In this document: in pieces, positions 58,761 to 64,000 of the stretch
Numbering within the stretch: position 1 is the stretch's first letter
How the letters are laid out: every line of letters begins with the position of its first letter
Assembly: GCA_030704615.1 (NCBI GenBank)
Contig: CM060733.1
Location: 7,378,001-7,442,000 of the forward strand
Direction: 5' to 3'
Origin: Takakia lepidozioides
Taxonomy: Eukaryota > Streptophyta > Takakiopsida > Takakiales > Takakiaceae
Length of the DNA stretch: 64,000 bases
Position numbers and translations under genes: made by a program
The notes under the pieces: model-generated
Told to the model about the DNA's origin: nothing
Databases searched by the model: none
Seen by the model: the letters and a program-made list of their open reading frames with translations, nothing else

Positions 58761-59147
58761 ATTCAAAATTCAAACTAAAGTGCTAAAGGGAAAGTGACGA
58801 TCTTACCGGAAGAGAACAACGTTGGAGAAGAATTCCCTCCCGTGTATCATGTAATGATTCCTCACTGTTTCCAACAACAGTACTTTTCCTCCATGACACT
58901 CATCGCAGTTGCATAGCATTTATGTATGCCCATTCCTTGTGGCATAAGCTTCTTCTTCCATTCGCCATAGACGGTCATCTATGCTACGCCTACGCATCCG
59001 TTCGCCACCTGCACTGTACATGCTTTGAACGTCACCCCTTCCCTCTTTGCATGCTACGCACAGTGCATTGTCTCTAGTTTTGCACTAGCTGCCAATGTGT
59101 TATTTCTATATCTATAGTATACTATAAGTATCGTTTCCAAGTGTCCA
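58761..59147. other. Spacer between divergent CACTA genes
   Basis: No gene recognised. Probably the promoter region of the plus-strand gene. Confidence 0.35.
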
Positions 59148-62100
59148 TGGTGAAGCGGAAGGTCTTCAAAGTGACAGTCCCTCTCACTGAGTACGAGAAG
59201 TTTCCGAGAGCGCCGGATTGCTGCCATAAAGGAGGTGGAAGCAACGTTCAAGCAGTCGATAGATGGGTGAGTTTGTTCCCCTGACTTTGGATACCCACCC
59301 ACTAAACTTGCGATTCGCCTTATCCTCTTAACCTTCCTACAGCGATCATAAGCTTCATAGCACAAATGGGGGCGAGTAGCTGCGACTTGTACAACAGAGA
59401 GGCAAACAACATGCAGTGAGTGATGATTAGGTTTGAGGAGGGTGTGTCATTAGGCGGGAGATGTCCGCCGTCATTCGTGGGCAGGCACTACGTCCTGGTA
59501 GGGTGCGGCTGTGGTTCAGCGTAGGCTTAAGAGTATTAGGGTATGTATGCTTACATTTGTTTGTGATTGTTTGAGAGGGAGGTCATGGAGGTGTTTGTGC
59601 AGGCTTGCGGGAGCGAATCGCCCTCGCAAGCCACGCGCTCCGAAGGAAAAGCTAGGGATCAAGGTCCGCAAGGCAAAGTGCCAGACTGAAGACGATGAAG
59701 ACTACGATTCTGCATGAGGGCTCTTCTGAGGATGATGAGGACGATCCACTTCTCCCACGTCAGTGCGAGGCGAGTGCATCATCGGCGGATGTCACGGCAA
59801 GCCGAGGAGAACATGCCCATGCTCATGTCGCAGGACAAAAACGCCCATCATCTACACTACGAACACCTTCTCCGTCTGTGAGTTATAGTTCTTCACAATG
59901 ACCATGATTCAAATTATGTATGTTTTTTGGTAAAATCACGAAGAGATAGGGTATGGTAAGATCATGAAGAGATAGGGTATGTATGTCAAGACAGGGAAGT
60001 TGGACAATGCAGGGGTCAGCCAAGGCACAATCACAAATGATTTCCACTAGACAAATTGAAGTGCCAAAGGCATGATGTCAGGCCAATGTAGACTTCAGGT
60101 GTGTTCAAATTCTTTGCCCCATGAAACCAATGTCCTGGTACTAAGCTACAATGGCTACTTATAGAGATACTTGGGTTACTTATGCACCCAGAATATCAAT
60201 AAAACTTAGAGGGATACTTCTCATGGACCCATCAGGTTTGTCCATTTGAATTCTTGCTATGGATTTCAGGAACACCCCATACCCAAGAGGCTCAAAAATG
60301 TACTGGGAGGACATCATTGGGCCAATCAAATTTGGGAGATTTACACTGCCCAAGATCATACTGAGTTTTGGGTAATCTTGTCTTTACAAATGATATGTGC
60401 TTCCAGTTTGTTATATTGAATTCAAGGATTTGCTGCTTGCTGCCAATATGTATGTGTAATCACCCACATTGTACTGGGGGAATTTCTTTTCAGGGCAAGC
60501 ACAAGTGCTGAATCCACGATCCCTGCTGCTAGCAATGGAGAAGGCGCCCACAAGAACGCAGGAGATGGCCCTAACTCTCCCAACGTTGTGGGTTCTGTGC
60601 TACCAGTACCCCCACCTTATTATGGTATGCCTCAGTACCCACAGTCTGGCACTCAGTATGGTCAGGGTCAATATGGTGCTCCTCCATATGGGCAGTATGG
60701 CCAATATCCTCCTCCACCATATTTGGCACCCCCTAATAGCTATGGGGGTGGCAGGCCACCGGAATATCCTCCTGCTTATGGACAATATGGCCAGTATGGT
60801 CCTCGGCCTTCTGGCCAACAGCCATGGCCACCAGTCCCTACTTGGCAGGATCCTGCTTTGAATTCTCCTGAGCGCACGGAGGTCTCTAAAGGAGGGGAGG
60901 GTGCCGTTTCAAAGAATGATAGAACCAATGCTTTAAGGAGGGCTAATAGCTCAGCCAAAATTGAAGCTGCCAAGGTCAAGGAAGAGAGAATAGTTGCAGG
61001 TCTTCCTCCCACGGTGATTTTGACGAACCTCAAAGGAGCCCCGTATGGTCAGACCCGGAATGTATGGCACGCTGCCCTTAAAGGACAGGCTTATCGCAAG
61101 CTAGATTGTTCCCTTGCCATCAACAACCAACCTGATGAAGTTGTATTCGAAATCAGAGATCACCTGGCTAAGCTATTTTCATATACGCCACACGAGTTAA
61201 AAGACTTCCACCTAAAACAACAATTGGCAGAATAATGAAGAGCCAGCGTTATGAAGCACACACTGCGTGGTTGGGTGGTAAGGGGAAACCCATTACTGTA
61301 TCTGACGAGGTATGGAACAAGCTTGTAAGTTACTGGCAGACAGAGGTGTTCCACAAAGTCGGGCAACATGAAAAAGGCAAATGGTGCAATTCTGAATCCT
61401 ACCAAGACTGGCCGTGGTGGGAAGGCAATGGTGGAAGCACGCTTGGTAAGTGGCATCATCACGACTCTGTATTTTGTTCCTCATTGAATTGCTATGTGTA
61501 TATAGTTAGCCCTCACATTGTTTACTAACTTGTGGCATGGGTTTGTTTGTGGCATGGATTAATTTGTAGGAAACACTATCAGGGTGCCCTCCTACATTAT
61601 ATGAAATTCAAGAGGGTTCAGTGTCACGGTTGTCAGCTGGGAGTGACAGGCGGTAAGTGTGTTTCCACATTTGCTAGAGTGGTTGCTGCATCATAGGTTG
61701 CTAGGGTTTTTTTCACGGCTTTTGGCCTGGGTTTTCTTTCCAATGGTTGTTCATGCTAGGTTTTTTTGTTTTGATTCATACTTGGGCAAGTTTTCATGGA
61801 TTGGCAGGAGGGAAGTCTCGCATATTCTACAGTAGTTGGCAGGATGGATGGCTTGGACAAATTGGTGGAATCACAAGGACGTGACATGGCAGAATTAAAA
61901 TTACAGATGCAGAGTATGATTGAGTACCAGAAAGCCATTGTGACCAGATTGGGGATTAATCTACCAGGCATAGGACCAGTGACATCTACGATGGATACGT
62001 CTGCTGTGACAGTATCAAAATGTTTGGAATCCCAATTTCAGACGGTAACTGGTGCTCACTCTAAGCCCTTATGTCTTCCTGTCACTGATGATCTTTTGAA

Positions 62101-62301
62101 TTTGACCGAGCAGCAGCAGGATACAGGGAAGGCCAGCTGTGAGGTACACGTGGAAATTCAGCCCTTGCCACGTACAAAGGCAGTAGCAGTCCAGGGGGCA
62201 ATGGTGACAGAGCCGCTGGGCACACCGGATTCTGGTATGCAAGTATGTGGGAGTTTAGATGGGGAGGAAGATGCAGACGGGGACAAAACAAACAAGCAGG
62301 T
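59148..62301 (+). pseudogene. CACTA-associated Transposase_24-like gene, multi-exon, frameshifted
   Basis: The ATG at 59,154 opens KRKVFKVTVPLTEYEKF, with a GG/GTGAGT donor at about 59,268. Later pieces are Lys/Arg-rich (ANRPRKPRAPKEKLG, about 59,611-59,655) and acidic (EDDEDDP), with a shift at about 59,715. A main exon from about 60,492 contains a Tyr/Gly/Gln/Pro low-complexity region, then LPPTVILTNLKGAPYG, KLDCSLAINNQPDEVVFEIR and, after a shift at 61,235, RYEAHTAWLGGKGKP, VSDEVWNKLVSYWQTEVF and ANGAILNPTKTGRGGKA. The last run resembles plant Transposase_24 proteins. A coiled-coil-like tail (MDGLDKLVESQGRDMAELKL) follows at 61,796-62,301 and is cut by the repeat end at 62,302. It is divergent from tnp2. 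Gene limits are approximate. Confidence 0.6.
60620..60830 (+). repeat. Tyr/Gly/Gln/Pro-rich coding repeat
   Basis: Coding low-complexity run with units YGQYGQY, YPPPPY and GQYG, about 65 residues, inside the Transposase_24-like gene. It is encoded by imperfect repeats of CAATATGG/CAGTATGG. Confidence 0.75.
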
Positions 62302-62840
62302 CAATACAACAGATTGCGGCTTTTACGTCTCTGTGTTATGTCTGCAAATGCAGTCATGGAAGCCATTTACGACTTCCTGACTCTGAAGACGTAAAGCCTT
62401 AGTCAGTTGTGACATGGCAGATATGACTCTCCAGGTTGGCTGTGACGTGGTGCCTGAGCAGCTGTGGGGGTAGTCATACACGCTGGCTTTACTGAATGAC
62501 TGAACGGACAGTTAGTCCATGTCAGCGGCTGTGCAAGAGTGACACGTGCTCGATACAGGAAATGACACGTGGAAAAGTGTTCGTTCTCCATGACTGCGAA
62601 CTATAACTACAGGTGTGCTAATCTGGTTGCAACACGTGGCGCGTTGCAGTTTTTACACGTGGTCCCTCAACAGATTGACATGTGTCATGATGGGTTTTTT
62701 TTTGGTGTATTGCTATTTTTTTTACATATTTGTAATTTTGCCACGTGGTGTAGTACTATTGGAGAGTGAAAATAGATATAGTCATTATTATGACTATGAT
62801 AGTACTCATATACATGTCTATTGCAACAATGAAATATAAT
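62302..62840 (+). mobile_element. CACTA-type terminus and subterminal region (copy B)
   Basis: Begins CAATACAACAGATTGCGGC, a decayed form of the end at 209. From GGCTTTTACG onward it follows copy A closely for about 500 bp, with TATGACT-type motifs. It cuts the Transposase_24-like frame after KQVNTTD. Confidence 0.6.
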
Positions 62841-63439
62841 ATATAATACAAAGAGAACAAAGCAGTAAGACATAACTGCAACAAGCTGAGCAAAACCAAG
62901 AGATTGTACACCATCTCTATTTAACAATATTTATCATTATCATTTTTGTCGCGATCTAAAAATACATAAAATTGTCACATGTTCTCATGTGAATTAATTG
63001 TCTAACTATAACACTTTGAAAAGTGTTCACCCATAATCTTCTAACTACTTATGTATTCCATCAATCTGCAACCCATCAAAAACTAAGGCTTGCATGTCCT
63101 TAAGAATTATTACAACAAGGACATCTGTTTCTTTTCCAAGTTCTTGCGTAAGATGCGCCAACCACATTGCATTGTGAGATTCTCACTCGCTATACTCCAA
63201 AGTGTCTAGGGAAGGTCACTGAGCAACCTGCCAAGGCAAAAACAATAGAGAATTATCTAATACCATATATGAAAAACCAATGCCAGTGTTGTTTATGGTA
63301 ACTTCTATCCCATGGACTCGTAAACAACCAAAGCAAAAATGTTGGTGTGTGTTGGCGAAGTCGTCAGATACTTCACAAAGAAACATGCACAAAAAATGAG
63401 AGCCAGGAGGATAGGAAGGTCACTCACGTTATTTATACA
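62841..63439. other. Copy B internal non-coding sequence
   Basis: AT-rich. Unlike copy A at the same distance. No gene seen. Confidence 0.4.
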
Positions 63440-64000
63440 AAGACTTCTTGCCCCTTGCCCAGCACCCTACGTCACCCACATTCTATCTCTACTCCTTCAG
63501 CTATCCATGCCTCTACACAAATCAAGCATTCATCCTTGCCTTGCTGCTAGCAGTTGACAATGACAGCCTATATTTGTTCTAGGAAAACCCAACTCAGCGT
63601 AGCCCACTAGTTCCTATCTGAATTGTGTCTGCTTGCTCTCTGAAATGTAGCAGGCATACACCTTTCTGCCCCGTTGACCCATCAGTGACTGGGCTCCGAT
63701 AAGTATTCATTCCACAACTTCTCCTCATCTCTATACCTGTTTTTTGACACTTTCTTGTTGTCACACATTGGCAGTATCATGTCAAAGTCACTCCAAACTA
63801 GATTCACTCAACCAGCTAACTTGCAGAATTAAACATGAAAATTTTGATAAGAGGGAAAAATAGGGTGAAATGTGTTGAAGAAGATGTCTTCATTAGCAGT
63901 GCCTGATTTTATCACTGCCGTTGCTGCCAGTTGACCATCTACCTATGCAGGTTTCTTGTAGCTATTGATCCACAAGGAATCACAGGTAATCTTGTGCTTG
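63440..64000 (-). pseudogene. OSB-like PDF-motif fragments (copy B), running off the window
   Basis: Minus-strand sequence matches copy A. The unit with KITCDSLWINSYKKPA and a stop lies at about 63,920-64,000. A WWDN-type unit is degraded at about 63,665-63,700, and a segment near 63,470-63,560 matches 1,195-1,290. The window ends within the PDF unit. Confidence 0.5.

Overview
The window is a repeat-rich nuclear segment of a land plant. The plant signals are an NCA1-type RING/TPR catalase chaperone, an NDR1/HIN1-like LEA-2 protein, PLS-type PPR remnants, OSB-type PDF motifs, and CACTA, Ty3/gypsy, Ty1/copia and LINE elements. A complete dimethylargininase gene, the PPR style and a self-primed chromovirus make me favour a seed-free plant (fern, lycophyte or bryophyte). 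That placement is inference.

Layout. 1-3,300: a DUF4218 fragment of a CACTA element cut by another CACTA-type end at 209, then broken OSB-like PDF-motif exons (minus) and a degenerate PPR piece. 4,140-4,810: a fold-back repeat with long G runs and short telomere-like repeats. 5,034-14,457: an old gypsy pol, split inside RT by a complete chromovirus (5,280-11,606) with two LTRs, a near-perfect 5-bp target duplication, a chromodomain and an extra ORF before the 3' LTR. 15,694-25,896: the cellular core, a divergent gene pair. NCA1-like (minus, seven exons, 377 aa) and DDAH (plus, five exons, 301 aa) both assemble in frame with canonical GT-AG junctions. A 462-bp tandem duplication lies between them.

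26,190-38,500: SINE-like sequence, a PPR pseudogene, a possible TIR element, a LINE remnant, and a 5'-truncated copia element split by a 1.3-kb TIR insertion with a 9-bp target duplication. 39,418-40,548: an intact NHL/LEA-2 membrane protein gene. 41,487-44,245: a second, 5'-truncated copy of the chromovirus (minus), cut by a third gypsy element (44,246-48,344) whose PBS matches initiator tRNA-Met. 48,345-50,351: a pair of 367-369-bp LTR-like repeats around non-coding DNA. 50,414-52,203: a broken multi-exon gene resembling an N4/N6-type DNA methyltransferase. 52,304-62,300: a CACTA element with tnp2, DUF4218 and DUF4216 regions (minus), a divergent Transposase_24-like gene (plus) and OSB-like exons. 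62,302-64,000: another CACTA-type end followed by OSB-like fragments.

Only three genes look intact (NCA1-like, DDAH, NHL). The rest is mostly nested mobile DNA. The observations most worth pursuing are the self-priming signature and extra ORF of the chromovirus, the methyltransferase-like gene, and the repeated association of OSB PDF exons with CACTA-type ends.
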